Assembly: GCA_934667475.1 (NCBI GenBank)
Contig: CAKUMB010000004.1
Coordinates: 62,001 to 126,000 of the forward strand
Length of the DNA stretch: 64,000 nucleotides
From: an uncultured Muribaculaceae bacterium
GTDB taxonomy: Bacteria > Bacteroidota > Bacteroidia > Bacteroidales > Muribaculaceae
Direction: 5' to 3'
In this document: positions 34,150 to 41,766 of the stretch, piece after piece
Position numbering within the stretch: the stretch's first letter is position 1
Layout of the letters: each line of letters opens with the position of its first letter
The notes under the pieces: generated by a model
What the model was told of the DNA's origin: nothing
Database searches by the model: none
What the model saw: the letters and a program-made list of their open reading frames with translations, nothing else
Position numbers and translations under genes: made by a program

Positions 34150-35577
34150 TTATTTCGGATTGAATGTCTGCTCAATGTTCTGTTCGCGGTGCACAAGCTC
34201 CACCTTCACATTGAATTTGCTGTGTATGTGCTCTGCCATGTGCTGTGCGCTGTACACCGAGCGGTGCTGGCCGCCGGTGCAGCCAAAGCACACCATCAGG
34301 TTGGTGAAGCCGCGCTCTATGTAGCGCTTCACCGATGCGTCGACCAGTGCGTAGGCGTGGTCAAGGAAGGTGAGTATCTCGCCGTCATCCTCAAGGAATT
34401 GAATCACGGGCTTGTCGAGCCCTATGAACGGCTTGTAGCGGTCATACTTGCCGGGGTTGTTCACGGCGCGGCAGTCAAACACAAAGCCGCCGCCGTTGCC
34501 CGACGTGTCGTTGGGAATGCCCTTCTTGTAGGCAAAGCTCATCACCCTCACCGTGAGGGCGTGCTTCTGTATCTCGTCTGTAAACTGTGACATATTCACC
34601 AATTCGCTAAGCACCTGGTTCAGGTAGGGGTATTCCACATACGGCTTCTTCAGCAGCTGGCGCAGATTGTTGATGGCAAACGGCACGCTCTGCATAAAGT
34701 GGGGCTTCTTCTCGAAGTAGCCTCTGAAGCCGTAGGCGCCAAGCACCTGCAGCGTGCGAAACAGCACAAAGTGGCGCAGCTGCGAGTAGAAGTATTCCTC
34801 ATCCACGGGCTTGTATTTGCGCAGGGCTGTGATGTATTCGCCTATCAGCTGGCGGCGCAGGCTGTCGGGAAAGTTGGCCTTGGCCTGCCACAGGAATGAG
34901 GCCACATCGTAGTAGAACGGGCCCTTGCGGCCGCCTTGGAAGTCGATGAACCACGGCTTGCCGTCCTTTATCATCACGTTGCGCGACTGGAAGTCGCGAT
35001 ACATGAATGTGGCCGATGAGCTGCGCAGCAGCACGTCGGCAAGGCGCTGGAAGTCGTCTTCGAGCTTGCTCTCCGAAAACTCGAGGCCCGTGGTCTTCAG
35101 AAAGCAGTATTTGAAGTAGTTCAGATCCCAGAATATCGAGCGGCGGTTGAACTCGGGCGACGGGTAGCAGTTGGAAAAGTCCATGCCGTCGGCACCCAAG
35201 AACTGGAACTCGCACAGCTGCTTGATGGTGGCCGAAAGCAGGCTCTTCTCCTCATCGCTGAACACGCGGGTCTTGCGGCCCTTCTCTATGGCCTCAAACA
35301 GCAGCGTGTCGCCCAGGTCTTCCTGCAGGTAGGCCATGTCGTCGTCGCTCTTGCACAGCACCTTGGGCACGGGCAGCCCTTTGGCGGCAAAGTGGCGGTC
35401 CATGTAGATGAATGCGCGGTTCTCTTCCACACACTCGCCAAGCACGCCTATCAGCGTCTGCGCACCTTTAAGTCTGAAGTAGCGGCGGTTGCTGCCGGCT
35501 GCCGGCAACTCAATCACCTCGGCAGGTTCGCTGCCCACACATTGCCTATATAGTTGCTTTAGTATGTTAGCTTCCAT
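34150..35577 (-). CDS. AmgK-like sugar kinase fused to a RapZ C-terminal domain
   Basis: A 475-residue two-domain protein. Residues about 1-325 form an aminoglycoside-phosphotransferase-type kinase: catalytic loop Tyr-Arg-Asp195-Phe-Gln-Ser-Arg-Asn200 and metal-binding Ile-Asp212-Phe-Gln-Gly, as in AmgK, the anomeric kinase for MurNAc and GlcNAc. Residues about 341-475 match the RapZ C-terminal domain, with Gly-Leu-Asp-Lys-Pro (386-390) and GCTGGQHRSV (432-441). In E. coli that domain senses glucosamine 6-phosphate and binds the sRNA GlmZ. The RapZ ATPase-like N-terminal domain is missing. The fusion suggests amino-sugar salvage linked to sensing, which is inference. Confidence 0.85.
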   Translation of the reverse strand: MEANILKQLYRQCVGSEPAEVIELPAAGSNRRYFRLKGAQTLIGVLGECVEENRAFIYMDRHFAAKGLPVPKVLCKSDDDMAYLQEDLGDTLLFEAIEKGRKTRVFSDEEKSLLSATIKQLCEFQFLGADGMDFSNCYPSPEFNRRSIFWDLNYFKYCFLKTTGLEFSESKLEDDFQRLADVLLRSSSATFMYRDFQSRNVMIKDGKPWFIDFQGGRKGPFYYDVASFLWQAKANFPDSLRRQLIGEYITALRKYKPVDEEYFYSQLRHFVLFRTLQVLGAYGFRGYFEKKPHFMQSVPFAINNLRQLLKKPYVEYPYLNQVLSELVNMSQFTDEIQKHALTVRVMSFAYKKGIPNDTSGNGGGFVFDCRAVNNPGKYDRYKPFIGLDKPVIQFLEDDGEILTFLDHAYALVDASVKRYIERGFTNLMVCFGCTGGQHRSVYSAQHMAEHIHSKFNVKVELVHREQNIEQTFNPK

Positions 35578-35670
35578 ATCGTAGTTAGCTTAATGTAAAT
35601 TTTTTATGGGGCAAAGGTAAACCAATATGCGTAATAAAGCAAGATTTGCACCGCATATTGGCGTGCCAGC

Positions 35671-37251
35671 CTAAAATTCCGATGTGAAGTGGAACTTGAT
35701 TTTCGGGAAGTCTTGCTGCGCCATTTGCAGCACATAGCCCGAGTCGGCCAGAAACACGTCGCGCCCGTCGCGGTCGGTGGCCATGAACTGGTGCTTGCGG
35801 TGCTTGAATGCCTCAAGGGCCTCCTCGTCGTCGCTCTCCACCCAGCACGCCTTGTAGAGGCGTATCGGCTCCCAACTGCACTTGGCTCCGTACTCGTGCA
35901 GCAGGCGGTATTGTATCACCTCAAACTGCAGCTGGCCCACGGTGCCTATTATCTTGCGGTTGTTAAACTGGTTGATGAAGAGCTGCGCCACGCCCTCGTC
36001 CATCAGCTGCTCTATGCCCTTGTTGAGCTGCTTGGCCTTCATGGGGTCGGAGTTCTCGATGTATTTGAACATCTCGGGCGAGAAGCTGGGCAGACCCTTG
36101 AAGTGCAGGTTCTCGCCCTCGGTCAGGGTGTCGCCTATCTTGAATATGCCATTGTCTGGCAGACCCACGATGTCGCCGGGATATGCCTCCTCCACAATGT
36201 CCTTCTTCTGAGCCATGAAGGCCGTCGGGGCCGAAAACCGGTAGGTCTTGCCCGAGCGCACGTGCAGGTAGTTCTGGTTGCGGTGGAACACGCCCGAGCA
36301 TATCTTCACAAATGCTATGCAGCTGCGGTGGTTCGGGTCCATGTTGGCGTGAATCTTGAACACAAAGCCGGTGAACTTCTCCTCGGTGGGCTTCACCTCG
36401 CGCTCCTCGGCCTTCACCGGGCGCGGCGACGGGGCGATGCGCACAAAGCAGTCGAGCAGTTCTTTAACGCCAAATGTGTTGAGGGCCGAGCCGAAAAACA
36501 CCGGGGCCGTCTTGCCCTCAAGGTAGTCCTGCTCGCTGAACTCCGGATACACGCCGTCGATCAGGTCGATGTCGCTGCGCAGCTGCGCGGCGTCGTCGGC
36601 GCCCACGGCAGCGTCGATGGTGGGCGAGTTGATGTCGTCAATCTCCACTCGCTCGGTCACGTGTTGCTTGTCGGGCTTAAACAAGTTGAGGCTGTGCTCA
36701 TATATGTTATACACGCCCTTGAAGTGCGAGCCTATGTTGATGGGCCAGCTCAGCGGGCGCACGTTAATCTTCAGCTCCTGCTCCAGCTCGTCGAGAATGT
36801 CAAACGGGTCGCGGCCCTCGTGGTCGAGCTTGTTGACAAATATAATTACAGGTGTGTTGCGCATGCGGCACACCTCCATCAGCTTGCGGGTCTGCGTCTC
36901 CACGCCCTTTGCCACGTCCACCACTATAATCACGCTGTCTACGGCGGTGAGGGTGCGGTAGGTGTCTTCGGCAAAGTCTTGGTGGCCAGGAGTGTCGAGA
37001 ATGTTTATCTTGTAGTCGCCATAGTTGAAGCCCATCACCGATGTCGCCACCGATATGCCGCGCTGCTTTTCAATCTCCATCCAGTCGCTGGTGGCAGTCT
37101 TCTTTATTTTGTTCGACTTCACAGCTCCCGCCACGTGAATGGCGCCGCCAAACAGCAGCAGCTTTTCGGTGAGTGTGGTCTTACCCGCATCGGGGTGCGA
37201 GATGATGGCGAACGTGCGCCGCTTGGCTATTTCGTTTTGTAGATTTCCCAC
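35671..37251 (-). CDS. prfC: Peptide chain release factor 3
   Basis: Translational GTPase that removes RF1 or RF2 from the ribosome after peptide release. The 526 residues have the P loop Ser-His-Pro-Asp-Ala-Gly-Lys-Thr (18-25), the G3 motif Asp-Thr-Pro-Gly-His-Gln-Asp-Phe with its catalytic His, Asn-Lys-Leu-Asp, and the RF3-specific C-terminal domains. Length matches E. coli RF3 (529). It lies 44 bases after rfbD and 93 bases before the AmgK-RapZ gene on the same strand. Confidence 0.97.
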   Translation of the reverse strand: MGNLQNEIAKRRTFAIISHPDAGKTTLTEKLLLFGGAIHVAGAVKSNKIKKTATSDWMEIEKQRGISVATSVMGFNYGDYKINILDTPGHQDFAEDTYRTLTAVDSVIIVVDVAKGVETQTRKLMEVCRMRNTPVIIFVNKLDHEGRDPFDILDELEQELKINVRPLSWPINIGSHFKGVYNIYEHSLNLFKPDKQHVTERVEIDDINSPTIDAAVGADDAAQLRSDIDLIDGVYPEFSEQDYLEGKTAPVFFGSALNTFGVKELLDCFVRIAPSPRPVKAEEREVKPTEEKFTGFVFKIHANMDPNHRSCIAFVKICSGVFHRNQNYLHVRSGKTYRFSAPTAFMAQKKDIVEEAYPGDIVGLPDNGIFKIGDTLTEGENLHFKGLPSFSPEMFKYIENSDPMKAKQLNKGIEQLMDEGVAQLFINQFNNRKIIGTVGQLQFEVIQYRLLHEYGAKCSWEPIRLYKACWVESDDEEALEAFKHRKHQFMATDRDGRDVFLADSGYVLQMAQQDFPKIKFHFTSEF

Positions 37252-37295
37252 TGTGTAGATATGAAAATTTCTGTTGAGTTATAGTTGCCTTATAT

Positions 37296-38183
37296 TTAAT
37301 TATGTGTGTCGGTCATTGCGCCTATGCGCCTTATGCAGTCGGCCAGACTGTCTTCCCAGTATGGAATGGCAATGCCAAGTGTGGCCTTTATCTTGCTCTT
37401 GTCAAGCACGCTGTAGTGCGGCCGCGTGGCCTTGGTGGGGTAGGCGTCGCTTAGGCACGGCTCCACGTTGCAGCCCTCAATGCCGCCCAGGCGGTGAATG
37501 CTCTTGGTGAAGTCATACCACGATATTGCCCCCTCGTCGCTGAAGTGGTAGATGCCGCTGTGCCACTCTGGCGCTCCAATGGCTGCCATAATGGCCCTGG
37601 CCAGGTCGAGGGCGTAGGTGGGGGTGCCCACCTGGTCGCACACCACCCGCAGCGCCTTGCGCGTGCGGCCCAAGTCGAGCATAGTCTTCACAAAGTTGTG
37701 CCCGTAGGGCGAGTAGAGCCACGCCGTCCTTATTATTATGCTGCCAGGCGCGGCCTCAAGCAGCGCGTGCTCGCCATCGAGCTTGGTGCTGCCATACACC
37801 GACTGCGGCGAGGTGGCGTCGTCCTCACGATAGGGGGTGCATGCCGTGCCGCTGAACACATAGTCGGTGGATATGTGCACCACCTTGGCCCCGTGGGCCT
37901 CGGCGGCGCGCGCCAGCAGCCCGGCCGCCTCGGTGTTGAGCCGTCGGCACAGTTCAGGCTCGTCCTCGGCCTTATCGACCGCGGTGAATGCCGCGCAGTT
38001 CACCAGATAGTCCACCTCGCGGTGCGCATCGAAAAATGCGTCCACCGCCCGCGCGTCGGTTATGTCCAGCTCGTCGCGGTCGGTGAATATGCCACGGCAG
38101 CTGCCGTCGGCCTCAATCAGATTCCTCATTTCATGCCCCAGCTGCCCATTGGCGCCGGTTATCAATATCGTCTTGGTTGCCAT
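37296..38183 (-). CDS. rfbD: dTDP-4-dehydrorhamnose reductase
   Basis: Makes dTDP-L-rhamnose with NADPH for surface polysaccharides. The 295-residue Rossmann protein starts MATKTILITGANGQLGHEM with the Gly-x-x-Gly-Gln-Leu-Gly cofactor motif, and has the catalytic Tyr-Gly-Ser-Thr-Lys (YxxxK) and the Trp-Leu-Tyr-Ser-Pro-Tyr-Gly-His-Asn-Phe segment typical of RmlD. I use this Met because 17 residues upstream do not look family-like. The other rml genes are not in the window. It follows the DUF4924 gene by 56 bases. Confidence 0.95.
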   Translation of the reverse strand: MATKTILITGANGQLGHEMRNLIEADGSCRGIFTDRDELDITDARAVDAFFDAHREVDYLVNCAAFTAVDKAEDEPELCRRLNTEAAGLLARAAEAHGAKVVHISTDYVFSGTACTPYREDDATSPQSVYGSTKLDGEHALLEAAPGSIIIRTAWLYSPYGHNFVKTMLDLGRTRKALRVVCDQVGTPTYALDLARAIMAAIGAPEWHSGIYHFSDEGAISWYDFTKSIHRLGGIEGCNVEPCLSDAYPTKATRPHYSVLDKSKIKATLGIAIPYWEDSLADCIRRIGAMTDTHN

Positions 38184-38239
38184 TGTGTTATATGTGCATC
38201 TTGTGTGATTGTTTCGCATCAGTGTCGCTGCCAAGCGGG

Positions 38240-38809
38240 TCAGCGCTTGGCCTCATCATCGTCGCTGCCAAACAGCGGCTTCTCCTCGTCCTTCTTGAAG
38301 TAGGCCGCCAGCAGCGCCACAAAGCGCGAAATCTGCTTTATGGCCGCCTCGGTGTCCTTGCTTATGGGCTTGCCCTGCAGCCGCAGCATCAGCACGCCAT
38401 ACAGCGCGTTGAAGCACGTCTCCAGCTCGCCCACCTGTTCTTCCTTGGGTGTCTTGGCGCGCAGCTCCACTATGTAGGGCAGCGTGCGGTAGAACTCGGC
38501 CGTGTAGTCGGGAAATTTGGTGCTGCCCAGCAGCTGCTGGTGCAGGTCGGCCAGGCGTATTATCACATTCTTGTTGATTTGCAGATGCCCGCCCTTGCGC
38601 TTGTCCTCAAGCTCCATCATCTTAATGAGGCCCTCGTACCAGTCCAGAATCTCACGCCGCGTGGTCTCGTCGGTCTTGTAGCGCGACACAATGTTGCGGT
38701 CAATGGCCTCAATGTCGAGCCCGCAGGCCCTTATCAAGTCCTCTACCTGCCACATATACAGCAGATATTCGGCAATGTTCTCCTTGCGCTTTGCTTTAGC
38801 TATAATCAT
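38240..38809 (-). CDS. DUF4924 family protein
   Basis: A 189-residue soluble, largely helical protein of the Bacteroidales family DUF4924, function unknown. The opening MIIAKAKRKENIAEYLLYMW and the Ala-Asp-Leu-His-Gln-Gln-Leu-Leu segment are what I recognise as characteristic. There is no signal peptide or membrane helix, and the tail is acidic. It lies 21 bases after the Crp/Fnr-type gene and before rfbD. Confidence 0.75.
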   Translation of the reverse strand: MIIAKAKRKENIAEYLLYMWQVEDLIRACGLDIEAIDRNIVSRYKTDETTRREILDWYEGLIKMMELEDKRKGGHLQINKNVIIRLADLHQQLLGSTKFPDYTAEFYRTLPYIVELRAKTPKEEQVGELETCFNALYGVLMLRLQGKPISKDTEAAIKQISRFVALLAAYFKKDEEKPLFGSDDDEAKR

Positions 38810-38830
38810 GATTCACACTCCCTTCCGCTC

Positions 38831-39532
38831 TTATCCAAACTTGCTGATGTTGCGCAGCGCATGCTCGTCGATAATCTTGATGCGGCGGCCGTCCACCGTG
38901 ATTATGCGCTCCTGCACAAACGACGACAGAGTCCTGATGGCGTTCGACGTGGTCATGTTCGACAAGTTGGCAATGTCCTCGCGCGCCATGTATATCTTCA
39001 GCGTCTCGCCGTCTTCCTCAAAGCCATAGTTGTCGATGAGCACTGTCAGTGCCTCGGCCAGGCGGCCGCGAATGTGCTTCTGCGTGAGGTTCACGATGCG
39101 CGTGTCCGAGCCGCCCAAGTTGCGCGACAGCTCGTGAATGAAAAACCACGCCAGCTTGTTGTTGTTGTTAATCAGACTCTTCACCACATCCATCGGTATA
39201 GTGCCTATGGTCGATGCCTCAAACGCCGCCGCGCTCGACACGTATGGCTCATCGGCAAAGTAGGCCCGGTAGCCGAAATACTGGATGGGGCGGTAGAGGC
39301 GCAATATCTGCTGCCGCCCGCCTATGCCGTCCTTAAACAGCTTCACTTTTCCCTTTATCAGGCACCACAAATAGCGCGGAGTGTCGTGCTCGGCATACAC
39401 GATTTGATTCTTTCTGAAAGTGTGGGCCACAAAGTTGTCGGCCACAATCCGTTTCTCCTCAGGCGACAGAATCGACCAAATTTCGGCCAAGTCCTCACTG
39501 ATTATTTTTTCAAGAGTGCTCTTTTTTATCAT
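38831..39532 (-). CDS. Crp/Fnr family transcriptional regulator
   Basis: A 233-residue regulator with an N-terminal cyclic-nucleotide-binding-like beta roll (about 25-130), a long dimerisation helix and a C-terminal winged helix-turn-helix (about 165-210, with Arg-Glu-Asp-Ile-Ala-Asn-Leu-Ser-Asn-Met-Thr). The Cys residues that hold an iron-sulfur cluster in Fnr are absent, and the Gly-Glu...Arg phosphate pocket of cAMP-binding Crp is not clear, so the effector is unknown. It heads a six-gene minus-strand run that ends with MurU and may regulate its own operon. Confidence 0.88.
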   Translation of the reverse strand: MIKKSTLEKIISEDLAEIWSILSPEEKRIVADNFVAHTFRKNQIVYAEHDTPRYLWCLIKGKVKLFKDGIGGRQQILRLYRPIQYFGYRAYFADEPYVSSAAAFEASTIGTIPMDVVKSLINNNNKLAWFFIHELSRNLGGSDTRIVNLTQKHIRGRLAEALTVLIDNYGFEEDGETLKIYMAREDIANLSNMTTSNAIRTLSSFVQERIITVDGRRIKIIDEHALRNISKFG

Positions 39533-39560
39533 CTGCTAAACAACAATGCTATAAAACATA

Positions 39561-39592
39561 CAAAAGTAGTCAATAATCTGAACAATAGCAAG
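39561..39592 (-). promoter_or_regulatory. Promoter of the Crp/Fnr-rfbD-prfC-murU run
   Basis: On the minus strand CTTG (39589-39592) and TACTTTTG (39561-39568) are separated by 20 nt, about 29 bases before the regulator start codon. Confidence 0.6.
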
Positions 39593-39875
39593 AAGCCCCC
39601 CCAAATAATCACCATAAAATCCTGCGCCCACCCCTCAAACGCACCCACAATTCAGCAGCCCAGCCTCCCGCCGCCCCGTTTTCAAAACCACAATGGTGGC
39701 AATTTCCCATCTGGCGGCTGTGAATTTTATTGCAGAAGTGCACCGGTGAAAGAATTTATCTGCTTTACATTTCTGAACTGCATTCATGTGTGGATTCTGC
39801 TTGTGCAAGCGCTTTTTAGACAAAAACGCAATATAAAGCACCATTTGGTGGTATATGACGGAGTGGGGGGAGGGG
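39593..39875. other. Intergenic stretch without a supported gene
   Basis: About 280 bases between two minus-strand operons. It contains a C-rich segment (39590-39690) and A/T-rich sequence, but no tRNA, clear terminator or convincing small gene. Confidence 0.5.
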
Positions 39876-40424
39876 TTACTTGGGGGCGATGAGGCCGTTC
39901 ATCATGGCGTAGATGCTGAGGCCCGACACGCTTTTGATGCCGAGCTTGGCGGTGATGTTTTTGCGGTGGGTGAGCACGGTGTTGATGCTGATGTGCAGGC
40001 GCTCGGCTATCTCCTTGTTGATGCAGCCGGCCACCACCAGCTGCAGCACTTCGGTTTCGCGGGCCGACAGCTTGCCCTGCTCGGGCTGCGCGCCTGCCGC
40101 CTGGCGGCTGTGGATGATGCTCTCCAGCGAGTCGATGAAGTCGCTCTCGGTGCCGGCTTGCGAAATCAGGTGTGGCTCGGCTTCGGGGCGCTGTGTGGAG
40201 GCGGTGATTACCACCGTCTTGGCCTTGTTGGGCACGAAGAAGCCGATGTTGGCCGCCAGGGTGGCCTCGTCGGCAAAGAGTAGGTCGCTCTCGCCTGCGG
40301 CCTGCGACTGCGCCACGGCTTGCACGCTGGGCGCTATGTGGGCCTCGATGCCGAATGTGCCGTGCAATATGTGCCTCAGGCCCACGGATGTGAGTGCGCT
40401 GGTGGTGATGATGTAGGCTGTCAT
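39876..40424 (-). CDS. LuxR/NarL-type regulator with degenerate receiver
   Basis: A 182-residue protein with the length and layout of a NarL-type response regulator. The C-terminal LuxR helix-turn-helix (about 118-180) is well preserved, with Leu-Ser-Ala-Arg-Glu-Thr-Glu-Val-Leu and Asn-Thr-Val-Leu-Thr-His-Arg-Lys. The N-terminal region is shorter than a full receiver and lacks a clear acidic pocket and conserved lysine; only an Asp in Phe-Ala-Asp-Glu might mark the phosphorylation strand. Control by phosphorylation is therefore doubtful. It lies 21 bases after the Ric-like gene, and the pair is probably functionally linked. Confidence 0.8.
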   Translation of the reverse strand: MTAYIITTSALTSVGLRHILHGTFGIEAHIAPSVQAVAQSQAAGESDLLFADEATLAANIGFFVPNKAKTVVITASTQRPEAEPHLISQAGTESDFIDSLESIIHSRQAAGAQPEQGKLSARETEVLQLVVAGCINKEIAERLHISINTVLTHRKNITAKLGIKSVSGLSIYAMMNGLIAPK

Positions 40425-40445
40425 AGTGGCGTGGGGTGGAGGGGG

Positions 40446-41135
40446 TCAGTTGTTGCTCATGAGGTTGGACAGCGGCTGCAGCAGGCGGTAGCGTATGCGG
40501 TTGTTCTTCATAATGTCGCGCTTCAGCGTGAACACGGCCAGCACCACGGCGTTGCACAGGTTCAGGTCGTAGTCGCCGTCGAGGTGGCGCACCAGCATGT
40601 TGGTGAGGTCGTCGATTTTGTCTTCCACAGTGTCGTGGCCGTCGTCAAAGCTGGCTGGCGTCATTTCCACGTCGCCGTAGTGGCCCACCGAGCGCTCCAT
40701 GTCGAGGATTTCCGGAAACCACTGCCTCTCGTCGGTGGCGATGCGGCTTTCGAGCTCGGCCTTCACCTCGTTGAAGAATCCCCTTATCAGCGGCAGGTTG
40801 CCGCTGTGGTCTGACCGCTGCATCAGCAAGTTGAAGTGCCGTTCGATGTTGGGCAGCTGAAAGCAGGTGTAGTAGCGGTTGGTCTTGCGCAGGTAGCCCA
40901 CTATGGTGGCGGCGCTGAAGGTGCTGAGTATGCGCTCGGGAAAGTACTCCTCGTTGAGATACACATTGAGTATGGTGGCGAAAAACGCCGCGTCGAGGTG
41001 CAGCTCGACGCACACGTCGCTTATACGCTTGTCGCCCACGCCCAGCTTTATGCCGAAGCGGTTGAACACCGTCACTATCGACGGGTCGCGGTCCACAATG
41101 TGGCACAGACGGGTGCCGTTGTCAACTAATGCCAT
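40446..41135 (-). CDS. Ric/ScdA-like protein with missing metal ligands
   Basis: A 229-residue helical protein whose first 55 residues resemble the ScdA_N (DUF542) domain of Ric/YtfE iron-sulfur repair proteins, with Val-Phe-Asn-Arg-Phe-Gly-Ile at 23-29. The Cys-Cys-Gly-Gly motif expected next is Leu-Gly-Val-Gly-Asp (31-35). The remainder follows the hemerythrin-like pattern, but the histidine expected before Tyr-Tyr (88-89) is Asn86, and the C-terminal His-x-His ligands are replaced in Asp-Ile-Met-Lys-Asn-Asn (207-212). I infer a member that has lost the di-iron site and may work as a sensor or partner of the adjacent regulator. Homology itself is a motif-level judgement. Confidence 0.6.
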   Translation of the reverse strand: MALVDNGTRLCHIVDRDPSIVTVFNRFGIKLGVGDKRISDVCVELHLDAAFFATILNVYLNEEYFPERILSTFSAATIVGYLRKTNRYYTCFQLPNIERHFNLLMQRSDHSGNLPLIRGFFNEVKAELESRIATDERQWFPEILDMERSVGHYGDVEMTPASFDDGHDTVEDKIDDLTNMLVRHLDGDYDLNLCNAVVLAVFTLKRDIMKNNRIRYRLLQPLSNLMSNN

Positions 41136-41156
41136 GATGACGGGATGTGTGGGGTG

Positions 41157-41741
41157 TTATGATTTTGATTTAATGTGTTGTGTGAACGATTCTCTGAAGG
41201 CTATGTGCTGTGCGGTGACTGCGCCGCACAGCACTGCGTCGTGCTCGTCGGCCGGCACCTCATCGGCCCACTGGCAGTCGAGTGCCACGCCTATGGTGTA
41301 GGCGGGGCACTGCGCCAGCAGCCGGTCGTAGTAGCCGCGTCCGCGCCCCAGGCGCCGGCAGTGCTTGTCGAGCGCCATGGCGGGCACTATCACCAGGTCG
41401 AGGTCGGCCGGACTGGCGGCTGGCCCGTCGGGCTCGGCTATGCCAAAGGCGCCAGTGCGCATGTGGCCTTCGCAGTAGGGCACCACCTCTATGTCGTTGC
41501 CCGCCACGCGCGGCAGATACAGTGTCTTGCCCTCCATTTTGCTCCACCGCCCAATAGCGGCGGCGGTGGGCAGCTCGTCGGGCAGCGAGCTGTAGAGCAT
41601 TATGCGCTGCGAGGCTTTGAACGACTGCAGCTGCTCCAGCGTGTCAAACACGGCCGCCGCCTCGCGCTCTTTCTGCTCGGCGGTGAGTTGCTGTTTCAGC
41701 GCCTTCATGGCGCCGCGCATGTCTTGCTTAGTGACTTTCAT
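41157..41741 (-). CDS. 5-Formyltetrahydrofolate cyclo-ligase
   Basis: Converts 5-formyl-THF to 5,10-methenyl-THF with ATP, returning a storage folate to one-carbon metabolism. The 194 residues contain the family motif Gly-Arg-Gly-Arg-Gly-Tyr-Tyr-Asp-Arg-Leu-Leu near residue 129 and the Val-Pro-Ala-Met-Ala-Leu-Asp segment just before it; the N-terminal Lys-Gln-Asp-Met-Arg helix is also typical. It starts 25 bases after the S41 protease and ends 21 bases before the Ric-like gene. Confidence 0.92.
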   Translation of the reverse strand: MKVTKQDMRGAMKALKQQLTAEQKEREAAAVFDTLEQLQSFKASQRIMLYSSLPDELPTAAAIGRWSKMEGKTLYLPRVAGNDIEVVPYCEGHMRTGAFGIAEPDGPAASPADLDLVIVPAMALDKHCRRLGRGRGYYDRLLAQCPAYTIGVALDCQWADEVPADEHDAVLCGAVTAQHIAFRESFTQHIKSKS

Positions 41742-41766
41742 GCCAATGTGTGCAATTGTTTTTTTG

